A stretch of DNA of 45,600 nucleotides from Hymenobacter latericoloratus. GTDB taxonomy: Bacteria > Bacteroidota > Bacteroidia > Cytophagales > Hymenobacteraceae. Location: the NCBI RefSeq assembly GCF_014199535.1, contig NZ_JACHNV010000013.1:1-45600 (forward strand). Direction: 5' to 3'. Position 1 is the first letter of the stretch. Each line of letters begins with the position of its first letter. Positions 23,075-30,632 of this stretch are shown here, piece after piece. The translations under genes were made by a program, and so were the position numbers. The notes under the pieces are model-generated. The model was given only the letters and a program-made list of their open reading frames with translations, did not search any database and had not been told where the DNA came from.

Positions 23075-24436
23075 TTAGGCGTGAACGGCCCCGGCCAGCA
23101 CGGGAAAAGACTTTACGGCCTCGCCCAAATCGAAGACCGACGTGCCCGGCAGGGCCGGGGCCACGATGCTGCTGCCCGCCGCCGAGCGGTAGCCGCCGGC
23201 GCAGTGCACCACCACCGGCTTACCGGTCGGAATTTCCCCGGCCCGCTCGCGCAGTTCCGGCAGCGGAATGCTCAGCGAGCCGGCAAACAGCGGCTCGTGG
23301 GCGTGCTCCGACGGGTTGCGGATGTCCACGACGGTGTAGCGGTCGGGGTGGGCGCGAAACGCTTCCACGTCCAGCGCCGGCATCGTTTCCTCGTGGCCCG
23401 GCGAGCCCACCCGCGCGCCCAGAATCAGGGGCTCGTAGCCAATTTTGGCCGTTTTGCGAATCACATCATCCAGCACCGCCCCGTCGGCGGCCAGGAGGTA
23501 AAACCGTTCCGTCGGCCCTACGAGGGAGCCCAGCCAGGTTTCAAATTTGCCCCCCTGCTGAATGTTAATCGCCTGGGGCAGGTGGCCGCGCTTGAACTCC
23601 GCTTCGGGGCGCGTGTCGACGATGACCACGCCGGCCGCCAGGGCCTCGCCTACGGCCAGGCGCGGCACCCGGGCCACGCCGGGCGCGAAGTCGGGCGCGC
23701 CGGCCTTGTTCAGGTCCACGTCGTAGCCGAAGTACTTGGGAATGAAGGGCTGGTCGGCCAGCAGCTCCTGCACGAAGGCCTCCTCGGATTGGGGTCGCAG
23801 GGCGTAGTTGCCGTTTTTCTCGGCCCCGATGGTGCTGCTGCTGGCCGTGCTGGTGGCCTTGCTGCAGAGCGAGCCCGCACCGTGGGCAGGGTACACCAGC
23901 ACGTCGTCGGCCAGCGTCATCAGCTTCTCGCGGGTGCTGTGGTACAGCTGCTTGGCCAGCTCTTCGCGCTTGGCGGTCAGGTTGCCGGCCTTTTCGCGCA
24001 GGTCGGGCCGCCCCACGTCGCCGATGAGCAGCGTGTCGCCCGTGAACACGGCCACGTCCCGGCCCTCCCGGATGAGCACGGTGCTCACCGAATCGGGCGA
24101 GTGGCCGGGCGTGTTCAGGGCCCGGAAGGTGAGCTTGCCCACCGTGAACGAGTCGCCGTCGTCAAACGCTTCGTGCGCGTACTCGGCCCCCAGCAGCTTG
24201 CTCACGCGGATAACCGCGCCGGTATGTTGCGCAACTTCGCGGTGCGAGGAGACGAAATCGGCGTGGGGGTGGGTTTCGAGCACGGCCACGATTTGTGCGT
24301 CGTGCTGCCGGGCGAAGTCGTAGTAGGGCTGCGGGTCGCGGGCGGGGTCCACCAGCACGATTTCCCGGGCGCACTCGCTCAGGATGGCGTAGGAGAAGTG
24401 GGCCAGGCCCTTGTCTTCAAACTGTTCGATTTTCAT
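23075..24436 (-). CDS. MBL-fold / tandem rhodanese protein, persulfide dioxygenase-like
   Basis: 453 residues from ATG 24434-24436 (MKIEQFEDKG). Residues 1-210 are an ETHE1-like metallo-beta-lactamase domain with metal ligands His56, His58, Asp60 (THPHAD), His65, His111, Asp134 (GDT) and His185 (YPAHG). Two rhodanese domains follow: the first (about 255-345) has FYLLAADGA where the active-site loop should be and lacks a cysteine, the second (about 355-450) keeps Cys412 in HCAGGYRSA. Such fusions oxidise glutathione or protein persulfide to sulfite. The first rhodanese is probably structural. It is followed by the rhodanese and preceded by the TauE exporter, which would remove the sulfite produced. 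Confidence 0.9.
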   Translation of the reverse strand: MKIEQFEDKGLAHFSYAILSECAREIVLVDPARDPQPYYDFARQHDAQIVAVLETHPHADFVSSHREVAQHTGAVIRVSKLLGAEYAHEAFDDGDSFTVGKLTFRALNTPGHSPDSVSTVLIREGRDVAVFTGDTLLIGDVGRPDLREKAGNLTAKREELAKQLYHSTREKLMTLADDVLVYPAHGAGSLCSKATSTASSSTIGAEKNGNYALRPQSEEAFVQELLADQPFIPKYFGYDVDLNKAGAPDFAPGVARVPRLAVGEALAAGVVIVDTRPEAEFKRGHLPQAINIQQGGKFETWLGSLVGPTERFYLLAADGAVLDDVIRKTAKIGYEPLILGARVGSPGHEETMPALDVEAFRAHPDRYTVVDIRNPSEHAHEPLFAGSLSIPLPELRERAGEIPTGKPVVVHCAGGYRSAAGSSIVAPALPGTSVFDLGEAVKSFPVLAGAVHA

Positions 24437-24495
24437 GGGAAGCAACGAAAAAACGGGTGAGAGAATCGGGAGGTGAGAAGGCGGAAAAGGAAGCG

Positions 24496-25314
24496 TTATG
24501 CGTGGTGAAACAGCAGCTCCTTGGTGAGAATAAACGTGCCCATGGCCAGCGTAAACCAGCCAAAAGCGGGCTTGAGCTTGGCCCCCGGAATGAAGCGGGC
24601 CAGGTAGGTGCCCAGCACGATGCCGCCGAGGGCAAAGGCCAGGAAGCCCAGCAAAAACGGCCAGGCGATGGGCGTGCCCGCGCTCAGGTCCCCTGTGAAG
24701 CCAATGAGCGAGTTCAGAGCAATAATGGCCAGCGATGTGCCCACGGCCAGCTTCATTGGCAGGCGCGCCCCCAGCACCAAGGCCGGGATGATGAGAAAGC
24801 CGCCGCCCGCCCCCACAAAGCCCGTGAGCGTGCCCACCACCAGGCCAATGGTGAGAATGAGCGGGTAGTTAAAGGTGTGCTTGTGGTGTAGTTCCTCCCC
24901 CAGCACTTCAACGGCCTGCTTGCTGCGAATCATGGAGGTGGCCGCCACCACCATCAGCACGGCGAAGGCCACCAGCACCAGCAGGTCTTTGGTAAAGACG
25001 ATGCTACCCATCGTGAACAGCACGTGCGGAATGGCCGGCATGAGCACCTTGCGCACCAGAAACACCGCCGCCAGCGAAGGCAGCAAGAACACAATGGCCG
25101 TGCGCAGCGACACCAGCCTCTTGCGGAAGTAGCCCGAAGCCCCCACCACCGAGGTAGAGCCCACCACGAACAGCGAATAGGCCGTGCTCAGCACCGGGCT
25201 CACCCCCATCAAATACACCAGCACCGGCACTGTGAGAATGGAGCCACCCCCACCCATGATGCCCAGCGAAAGGCCAATGAAAATGGCGGCGAAGTAGCCG
25301 AAGTAATGGAGCAT
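24496..25314 (-). CDS. TauE/SafE-family sulfite exporter
   Basis: 272 residues, eight hydrophobic segments, two repeats marked by IGLSLGIMGGGGSILTVP and TLTGFVGAGGGFLIIPALV, the TauE/SafE (PF01925) signature. Family members export sulfite or sulfoacetate, or transport other sulfur compounds. Its ATG (25312-25314) lies 21 bp downstream of an ATGAA-N6-TTCAT operator. First gene of the structural part of the sulfur operon, after arsR. Confidence 0.92.
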   Translation of the reverse strand: MLHYFGYFAAIFIGLSLGIMGGGGSILTVPVLVYLMGVSPVLSTAYSLFVVGSTSVVGASGYFRKRLVSLRTAIVFLLPSLAAVFLVRKVLMPAIPHVLFTMGSIVFTKDLLVLVAFAVLMVVAATSMIRSKQAVEVLGEELHHKHTFNYPLILTIGLVVGTLTGFVGAGGGFLIIPALVLGARLPMKLAVGTSLAIIALNSLIGFTGDLSAGTPIAWPFLLGFLAFALGGIVLGTYLARFIPGAKLKPAFGWFTLAMGTFILTKELLFHHA

Positions 25315-25335
25315 GAGCGGGGGATGTATGAATTT

Positions 25336-25351
25336 ATGAAAGGGTGTTCAT
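25336..25351. promoter_or_regulatory. candidate ArsR operator before tauE
   Basis: ATGAAAGGGTGTTCAT fits ATGAA-N6-TTCAT, the same pattern as in the arsR promoter. TGAA-N6-TTCA is the known core of ArsR/SmtB-family operators. Confidence 0.6.
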
Positions 25352-25356
25352 GTATT

Positions 25357-25373
25357 GCGGCAAAAAAAGCCGC
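25357..25373 (-). terminator. hairpin between arsR and tauE
   Basis: GCGGC and GCCGC arms with a seven-base A (or T) loop. It lies 5 bp after the arsR stop and just before the tauE operator. Its stem is short and no T tract follows it, so termination is tentative. Confidence 0.4.
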
Positions 25374-25378
25374 GATTC

Positions 25379-25702
25379 CTATAGGAAAGTGCACGCGGCC
25401 AGGCACTGAATCACGTCGATGACTTCGCGCATTTTCAGGGCGTAGTAGATGTTTTTGCCCTCGCGGGAGCTGCTCAGGATGCCTTTGAGCTTCATGCCCG
25501 TGAGGTGGTGGGAGAGCAGGCTTTGCTCCACGTTCAGCTTTTCGCTGATGTCCGACACCGACAGGCTGTCGGTGGCCGCCAGCAGCTGCACGATGGCAAT
25601 GCGGGTGGGGTGGGCCGTGGTCTTGAGAATAAAGGCCACCTTCTCCATCTTCTCGATGTCGAGGCCAAGCTCAATGGGGGCGGGGGAAGCGGCGGTCGTC
25701 AT
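25379..25702 (-). CDS. ArsR-family repressor
   Basis: 107 residues, full ArsR/SmtB winged-HTH: HPTRIAIVQLLAATDSLSVSDISEKL, recognition helix VEQSLLSHHLTGMKLKGIL and the beta-wing SSSREGKNIYYALK. The only cysteines are two near the C-terminus (IQCLAACTFL). The sulfur-sensing members BigR/SqrR use two cysteines placed differently, so a persulfide switch through this CxxxC pair is possible but unproven. The gene starts 4 bp after a perfect palindrome that overlaps its own promoter, so it represses itself and probably the divergent tlpA-like gene and tauE. Confidence 0.9.
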   Translation of the reverse strand: MTTAASPAPIELGLDIEKMEKVAFILKTTAHPTRIAIVQLLAATDSLSVSDISEKLNVEQSLLSHHLTGMKLKGILSSSREGKNIYYALKMREVIDVIQCLAACTFL

Positions 25703-25706
25703 AGGT

Positions 25707-25733
25707 TGAACAAATGTATGAACATTTGTTCAT
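25707..25733. promoter_or_regulatory. ArsR operator in the arsR/tlpA divergent promoter
   Basis: TGAACAAATG (25707-25716) and CATTTGTTCA (25723-25732) are perfect 10-bp arms. Within it lies ATGAACATTTGTTCAT (25718-25733), matching ATGAA-N6-TTCAT. On the minus strand it contains the arsR -7 box TACATTTG (25711-25718); on the plus strand it contains TTTG (25725-25728), the possible -33 box for the tlpA-like gene. Confidence 0.75.
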
Positions 25734-25751
25734 GCTTACAAGTATTGTCCG

Positions 25752-25759
25752 TATCTTTG
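25752..25759 (+). promoter_or_regulatory. -7 promoter box of the tlpA-like gene
   Basis: TATCTTTG matches TAnnTTTG; a TTTG lies 23 bp upstream inside the ArsR operator. The transcript would carry a leader of about 90 nt before the ATG at 25854. Confidence 0.55.
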
Positions 25760-25853
25760 TTCCAGCAAGTTCATTTTTTCTCGCTGGCCTGCTCCCGGGT
25801 CAAGCGCCCCAAGGGCCGCGCGGCGGCCCCGGCCAATTCCTTAAGCCCCCGTT

Positions 25854-26444
25854 ATGAACCGTAAGAACTTATTGCAGTGGCTTCCCTGGGTCCTGTTCGC
25901 GCTGGTCCTGTTCACGCCCCTGCGGCCTATCGTACTCGGCGGCGTGCAGCGCGGCCTGCTGGCCACCGGCCTCTGGAAAGCCGAAGTGCCCGCCGCTCCA
26001 GCCGCGGTGCCGGTGGTGCTCACCAGCGGCACCGCCTATCCCCACAACCTGCCGATGGTCACCCTCGACGGCCAGCCAGTTAACCTGAGCGAGCTGAAAG
26101 GCAAAGTCGTGTTCGTGAACCTGTGGGCCAGCTGGTGCCCGCCCTGCCGCGCCGAGATGCCCGGCATCGAAGCCCTGTATAAAAAAATGGACCCCGCGAA
26201 GGTGGCCTTCGTAATGCTCTCGCTCGACGATGATGCGGCCAAGGCCCGGAAGTTCGTTAAAAGCCAGAGCTACACCTTTCCGGTGTACCTGCGCACCGGC
26301 AACCTGCCCGCGCCGTTCGATTCCAACTCCATTCCCTCCACCGTCATCCTCGGCCCCGATGGGCAGGTGGCCGCCCGCCACGATGGCATGGCCGAGTACG
26401 ACACGTCCGAGTTTAAAGCGGCGCTGGAGAAACTTTCCCGCTGA
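25854..26444 (+). CDS. TlpA-like membrane-anchored thioredoxin (copy 1)
   Basis: 196 residues: an N-terminal membrane anchor (LPWVLFALVLFTPL), then a TlpA/ResA-type thioredoxin fold with WCPPC (Cys95, Cys98), a VNLWASW strand, and the cis-Pro region SNSIPSTVIL. Members reduce disulfides outside the inner membrane, for instance in cytochrome c maturation or thiol repair. About two thirds identical by eye to the gene at 37726-38337 and of the same design. It is driven from a promoter overlapping the ArsR operator, so it probably belongs to the sulfur regulon. Confidence 0.9.
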   Translation: MNRKNLLQWLPWVLFALVLFTPLRPIVLGGVQRGLLATGLWKAEVPAAPAAVPVVLTSGTAYPHNLPMVTLDGQPVNLSELKGKVVFVNLWASWCPPCRAEMPGIEALYKKMDPAKVAFVMLSLDDDAAKARKFVKSQSYTFPVYLRTGNLPAPFDSNSIPSTVILGPDGQVAARHDGMAEYDTSEFKAALEKLSR

Positions 26445-26492
26445 GCCGCTTCTGCTGCAAAGTCCCCACCATGTCATTCGGGGCAGAACGGC

Positions 26493-27317
26493 TTAGCGTA
26501 GCGTCAGGCACACGGCGGCTCCCAGCGCGCCGTTGTTGTAAAGGGGCACCACCATGGCCCGGTCCTGCAGGCCGCGCAGCAGCACCCGGTGCACCAGCGG
26601 GTAGGCCCAGTAGGCCAGCTCCGTAGACAGGATGCCCACGCCGGCGCCGGCCAGCACGTCGGAGAGCCAGTGCTTGTTGCCCAGCACCCGGATGGTCGCC
26701 GTGGCCGTGGCCACCGAGTACCCGCCCACGCTGTACCAGATGCTCCGGCCGCCGTACTCGCGGTGCAGGAAGGTGGCGGCGGCAAACGCGGCGCTGGTGT
26801 GCTGGCTGGGAAAGGAGCTGTAGTCCTGGTTGCCGTAGGGCCGCTCGACGTGGGCCAGATTTTTTAGGTTGCTGGTCAGGGTGTTGTTGATGGTGTAGGC
26901 CAGGAAGAAAATCACGCCCTGATTAACGGTGCTGTGCACGCCCTTCACACCGGCCAGGCTCAGGCCCAGCGTGGCCACGGCCGGCATATGGCGCAGCTGG
27001 TCGTCGAGAGAGGTTTCAAAACGAGGAAAGTGCCTTTTGACGGAAGCTTGAATGGCCTCGTCCGTTTCCAGTGCGTCCACGCCCTCGGTACCCAGGGTGG
27101 CCACTCCCAACAGTAGCGCCGGCACAGCTAACTGCCGCAACGTGGGGCGGAAAGGATTGCGGGGGCCTACGGTGGTTGGTATGGTCGCCGTCCTGCTCAA
27201 AGAGGAGTCTTTCGGTAGTAGTACCTGCGCCAAACAAATAGCCTTGGTACTGAAACACAGCAGGCCAACCATCCAGGCACGAGTCAGAACGTTGGCAAAC
27301 AAAGAGGACGGCACCAT
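26493..27317 (-). CDS. PAP2-family phosphatase
   Basis: 274 residues from ATG at 27315-27317 (MVPSSLFANV); in-frame ATGs at 27323 and an upstream start at 27398 are alternatives. The three phosphatase motifs are seen: KNLAHVERP, PSQHTS (usual PSGHxx; here Gln replaces Gly) and IRVLGNKHWLSDVLAG with the catalytic His. Several membrane segments and a possible signal anchor. It probably acts on lipid phosphates such as undecaprenyl diphosphate. Convergent with the tlpA-like gene; 27318-27564 shows no other gene. Confidence 0.85.
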   Translation of the reverse strand: MVPSSLFANVLTRAWMVGLLCFSTKAICLAQVLLPKDSSLSRTATIPTTVGPRNPFRPTLRQLAVPALLLGVATLGTEGVDALETDEAIQASVKRHFPRFETSLDDQLRHMPAVATLGLSLAGVKGVHSTVNQGVIFFLAYTINNTLTSNLKNLAHVERPYGNQDYSSFPSQHTSAAFAAATFLHREYGGRSIWYSVGGYSVATATATIRVLGNKHWLSDVLAGAGVGILSTELAYWAYPLVHRVLLRGLQDRAMVVPLYNNGALGAAVCLTLR

Positions 27318-27564
27318 TGGCATAACGGGAAGAGTTGACCGAAGCGTAACCCGCTCAATGATGCTGGCTACAGCCACGCGAGACTCAGCGTTGAGCAATA
27401 GGCGAAAATTAGCGTCGCATTCTGAGCGAAAGTTGAGTGCCGTGTCGTCTCAGCCCTCGTGCTACCGTGGACGGTTAGGCAGGCAGCGGCCTAGACAGCG
27501 AAGCGTGCAGGCTACCCCAAGGTGCTGCCGGCGGCTACCGGCGGAAATGTTGTGGCTGATTAAC

Positions 27565-28593
27565 TCAATCGGGCTTATAGCAGCGGATGGCGGCGGCATG
27601 GCCGGCGGACTGGGGAGTAGCCAGAAAGAGGCGGTCGAGCACCGGAGAATACAAGCTAGTGCCGGCTCCTTTAACCGTAGGCAGCGACTGGCTCAGCTGG
27701 TAGCGGTCAGGCGTTTGCTGTTTGACAATTTCCAGCGTCCCGGCCCCACAGGAGATGTAGAGCTGCGCCCGGCGGCCGTCGTAATAAATACCGTCGGCAC
27801 CGGGACTGATGGGCAAGCTGGCCACCTGGCGACCGCCCGGGGTGGCGAACACCACCAGCCGACCCGGCGCACAGGCCACAAAAAGCCGGTGGTGCGCACC
27901 ATCCAGCGCCATCGGGATATTCTGGCCTCCCCCCGTGACCGGCCAGGTCGCGATGCTTTTCCGGGTTTGCCGGTCAATCACCTCGACCTGATTAAGGGCC
28001 GGCTCGTTGACGTATACCCGCCGGCCGTCCAGCTCGAACTGCTTGGCGTAGCCCGCCAAGGGGATTTCGCCGGTCTTGACGTGGTGAGCCACATCCAGCA
28101 GCCCAAGGGCCCCAAAGCTTTTGCCCACACCCACAACTAACTGGTGCGCCGCGCTGTCGAAGCGCAGGTTGTTGCAGGCCTCGCGGAAGGCATAGGTACG
28201 TACCCGCTGATACGTGGCACCGTCCAGCTCGGTGACGCGCCCGTCGCCGCCCGTTGAGACGAACAGGCAATTTCCTTCGGGCCGGTACACCACCCACTTG
28301 GGCTCCGCAAAGCCGGGCAGACTGGCCAGGGCGCGGCCAGTGCCCACGTTCACTGCTTCGACGCTGTGATTGTCTTCGGCGGCTACGAATAGCCGCTGAC
28401 CGGCGGCATCCAGGGCCATCAGGTCGAACCCACCTTTTACCTGGGGCAGTGCTATCGTCCGCTCCAGGTAAAGCAGTGCTTTCACGGGCCGTGCAACAGC
28501 CGTCGGCTGGTCGGCTCGGCTATTCGATTGACAGCCACTTGCCACCAGGCCCAGCAGCATGCTGAGTGCTCCCCAGCCTATTGAATTTTGCAT
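27565..28593 (-). CDS. YncE-like beta-propeller lipoprotein
   Basis: 342 residues. A lipobox VASGC (Cys21) predicts a lipoprotein. The rest forms seven or so repeats of 40-45 residues with YVTN-type ends, for example GQRLFVAAEDNHSVEAVNV, CLFVSTGGDGRVTELD and RRVYVNEPALNQVEVIDRQT, a seven-bladed propeller like YncE. Usually a ligand or partner binding scaffold. It lies 21 bp after the histidine kinase gene, so it is the third gene of that operon and may be its sensor accessory or target. Confidence 0.85.
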   Translation of the reverse strand: MQNSIGWGALSMLLGLVASGCQSNSRADQPTAVARPVKALLYLERTIALPQVKGGFDLMALDAAGQRLFVAAEDNHSVEAVNVGTGRALASLPGFAEPKWVVYRPEGNCLFVSTGGDGRVTELDGATYQRVRTYAFREACNNLRFDSAAHQLVVGVGKSFGALGLLDVAHHVKTGEIPLAGYAKQFELDGRRVYVNEPALNQVEVIDRQTRKSIATWPVTGGGQNIPMALDGAHHRLFVACAPGRLVVFATPGGRQVASLPISPGADGIYYDGRRAQLYISCGAGTLEIVKQQTPDRYQLSQSLPTVKGAGTSLYSPVLDRLFLATPQSAGHAAAIRCYKPD

Positions 28594-28614
28594 AAAAAGT
28601 GCTGGAGAAAGGGC

Positions 28615-29907
28615 TCAGGTCCAACTCACCGTGAAGCGGTGCCAGTTGGGCACCTCGAAGTCGTAGGCTAATTGCAGGCCGCACGTGTCGCAGATTTGAC
28701 GCGAAATGGCCAGCCCCAGCCCGACGCCACCGGGGGCGCTCAAGGCATCCTTGCGGAAGCGGGCAAATTCCCGGCCGGCGGGCAGGGCCGCGGCCCGTCC
28801 GGTATTTGCCACCGTCAGGCGTTGCGGCGTGAGCGTCACCGCAATTGCCCCCCCGGTTTGGTTGTGCCGGATGGCGTTCACGACCAGGTTGCTCACCAAA
28901 ATCTCCAGCAGCGTCGAGTTGCCCCGCAGCCACACGGGATGGTCGGCCGCGAGCTGCACGTTCAACTGCGCGGCTTCGATTTCTTCCTGTAATTGCTTGA
29001 CAATGGTGGTCAGCACCCGCCGCAGGTCCACTTCCTCGTCGGCGGTAAATTGCTGGTTTTCGAGACGAGCCAGCAGCAGCAGGCTGCGATTCAGTCGGGC
29101 CAGCCGCTGCGTGACGTCCAGCAAGGCTCCGATGTGCTGGGCTTGCGCTTCGCCCAAATTGGGCTGCTGGGCCAACAGCTCCAGCTTGGTGTGCTGCACG
29201 GCCAGGGGCGTCTGCATCTCGTGCGCCGCGTTCTCGGTGAATTCTTTCTGGCTGTGGTACAGCCGGCGATGCTGGGTAAGCAAGTCGGTCAGGGCGGCGT
29301 TGAGCTCCTGGAATTCCAGTGTGGGCGACGGCGTCAGCTCCACCGGCACGCGCTGGTCGAGGCGGAAGCGACGCAGTTGGGCCAGCGTTTCGTAGAACGG
29401 CCGCCACAGGCGGCGGGCCACGCGCTGCTGCACCAGCACCAGCCCGCCGAGCAGCACCACCAGCAGCCCCGCCTGCGCCACCCCAATGGCCGCCAACAGG
29501 TCCTCGCTTTCCACGAGCGAGCTGCGCAGCACCAGCCGGTAGGGGTGGCCGTGGTAGCGCACCGTAGTCGTAAGCGTCCGGTAAGGCTCCATCTCTTTGG
29601 CCAGCGAGTCGTAGCGCAATTCCCCTGCTATGCGTTCCGGCCCGGCAGGCTCCCGGCCCAATGGCCGGATGACCAGGTCGCGGTCAAGCTTCATCCACAG
29701 GGCAAGGTCCTGCGCGCGCGGCACCAACGGCAGCTTTCGGACTACTTCCTCGCGGCGTAGCAGCAGCGCCTCGTCCACGTCGGCGTAGTAAAGCTGCTGC
29801 AGCACGAAATAGAAGACGAACGTGCCGGCCAGGGAAACCAGCCCGGCGTATACCAGCTGCGCGCGCAGCGTGCGCAGCAGGAGCTTTACGGGACGCGCCG
29901 GCTTCAT
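28615..29907 (-). CDS. sensor histidine kinase
   Basis: 430 residues. Two membrane helices (about 15-40 and 143-162) flank a periplasmic sensor domain of about 100 residues. After a HAMP-like linker comes the H-box KEFTENAAHEMQTPL with His229, then an N-box NAIRHNQTGGAI and G-box GGVGLGLAISRQI. It phosphorylates the response regulator encoded with a 4-bp overlap upstream. The signal is unknown. Confidence 0.92.
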   Translation of the reverse strand: MKPARPVKLLLRTLRAQLVYAGLVSLAGTFVFYFVLQQLYYADVDEALLLRREEVVRKLPLVPRAQDLALWMKLDRDLVIRPLGREPAGPERIAGELRYDSLAKEMEPYRTLTTTVRYHGHPYRLVLRSSLVESEDLLAAIGVAQAGLLVVLLGGLVLVQQRVARRLWRPFYETLAQLRRFRLDQRVPVELTPSPTLEFQELNAALTDLLTQHRRLYHSQKEFTENAAHEMQTPLAVQHTKLELLAQQPNLGEAQAQHIGALLDVTQRLARLNRSLLLLARLENQQFTADEEVDLRRVLTTIVKQLQEEIEAAQLNVQLAADHPVWLRGNSTLLEILVSNLVVNAIRHNQTGGAIAVTLTPQRLTVANTGRAAALPAGREFARFRKDALSAPGGVGLGLAISRQICDTCGLQLAYDFEVPNWHRFTVSWT

Positions 29908-30587
29908 GCGGAAGGCAGCTCAAAACGGTACCCCAGCCCGTACACCGTGCGCAGGCTGTCGCCGATGCCCAGTTCGCTGAGTTTGCGTTTAAGGTTTTTG
30001 ACGTGGGTGTACACCGGCTCGTAAGAGTTGAAATGCTCGGCCATGTCGCCCGAGATATGCTCGGCAATGGTCGATTTCATGACCACCCGGTTCTGGTTGG
30101 CGAGCAGCAGCAGCAGCAGGTCGTACTCGCTGCGCGTGAGCAGCAACGGCTGCCCGCGCACCGTGGCCTGGCGCGCCAGCACGTCTACCGTGAGTGGGCC
30201 GGCTTGCACCAGGTTCGACCCGTTGAAGCGCCGCCGCCGCACCAGAGCTGCGATGCGGGCACTCAGCTCCGACAGGTGAAACGGCTTGGGCAGGTAGTCG
30301 TCCGCCCCGAGGCGCAGGCCGGTGATGCGGTCGTCGAGCGCATCGCGCGACGACGTGATGATGACGCCATCGGCCTGCTGGCGGGCCTGGAGCTGGCGCA
30401 GCAGCTCCAGGCCGTCGCCGCCGGGCAGGGTCAGGTCCAGCAACACGCAGTCGTACTCAAAGAGCAACAGCTTCTCCTCGGCTTCGGCAAAAGTGGTGGC
30501 CACTTCGCACACGTACTGCTGGTCTTGCAGGTGGCTGAGCAGGCTGGCCGTCAGCTCCGGCTCGTCTTCTACGATAAGTAATTTCAT
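29904..30587 (-). CDS. OmpR-family response regulator
   Basis: 227 residues. Receiver domain with acidic pair Glu8/Asp9 and phospho-acceptor Asp51 (LLDLTLPGGDG), Lys in LPKPFHL, then an OmpR/PhoB winged-helix effector ending RTVYGLGYRFELP. Start taken as ATG at 30585-30587 (MKLLIVEDE); a MetPro extension at 30593 is possible. An insertion element ends 14 bp upstream of this ATG, so the native promoter of the three-gene operon has been separated from it. Confidence 0.93.
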   Translation of the reverse strand: MKLLIVEDEPELTASLLSHLQDQQYVCEVATTFAEAEEKLLLFEYDCVLLDLTLPGGDGLELLRQLQARQQADGVIITSSRDALDDRITGLRLGADDYLPKPFHLSELSARIAALVRRRRFNGSNLVQAGPLTVDVLARQATVRGQPLLLTRSEYDLLLLLLANQNRVVMKSTIAEHISGDMAEHFNSYEPVYTHVKNLKRKLSELGIGDSLRTVYGLGYRFELPSA

Positions 30588-30601
30588 GGGCACGGAAGAA
30601 T

Positions 30602-30632
30602 GGAGAGCATCAAAAAGTGTGGGGCAGTGGGG
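30602..30632 (+). repeat. left 31-bp inverted repeat
   Basis: Begins GGAGAGCATCAAAAAGTG and is perfectly repeated in inverted form at 33467-33497. The transposase stop codon follows directly at 30633. Confidence 0.9.

Noticed and set aside
23081..24460. 459-residue plus-strand frame opposite the MBL-rhodanese gene
   Set aside because: Antisense shadow; all conserved motifs are on the minus strand.
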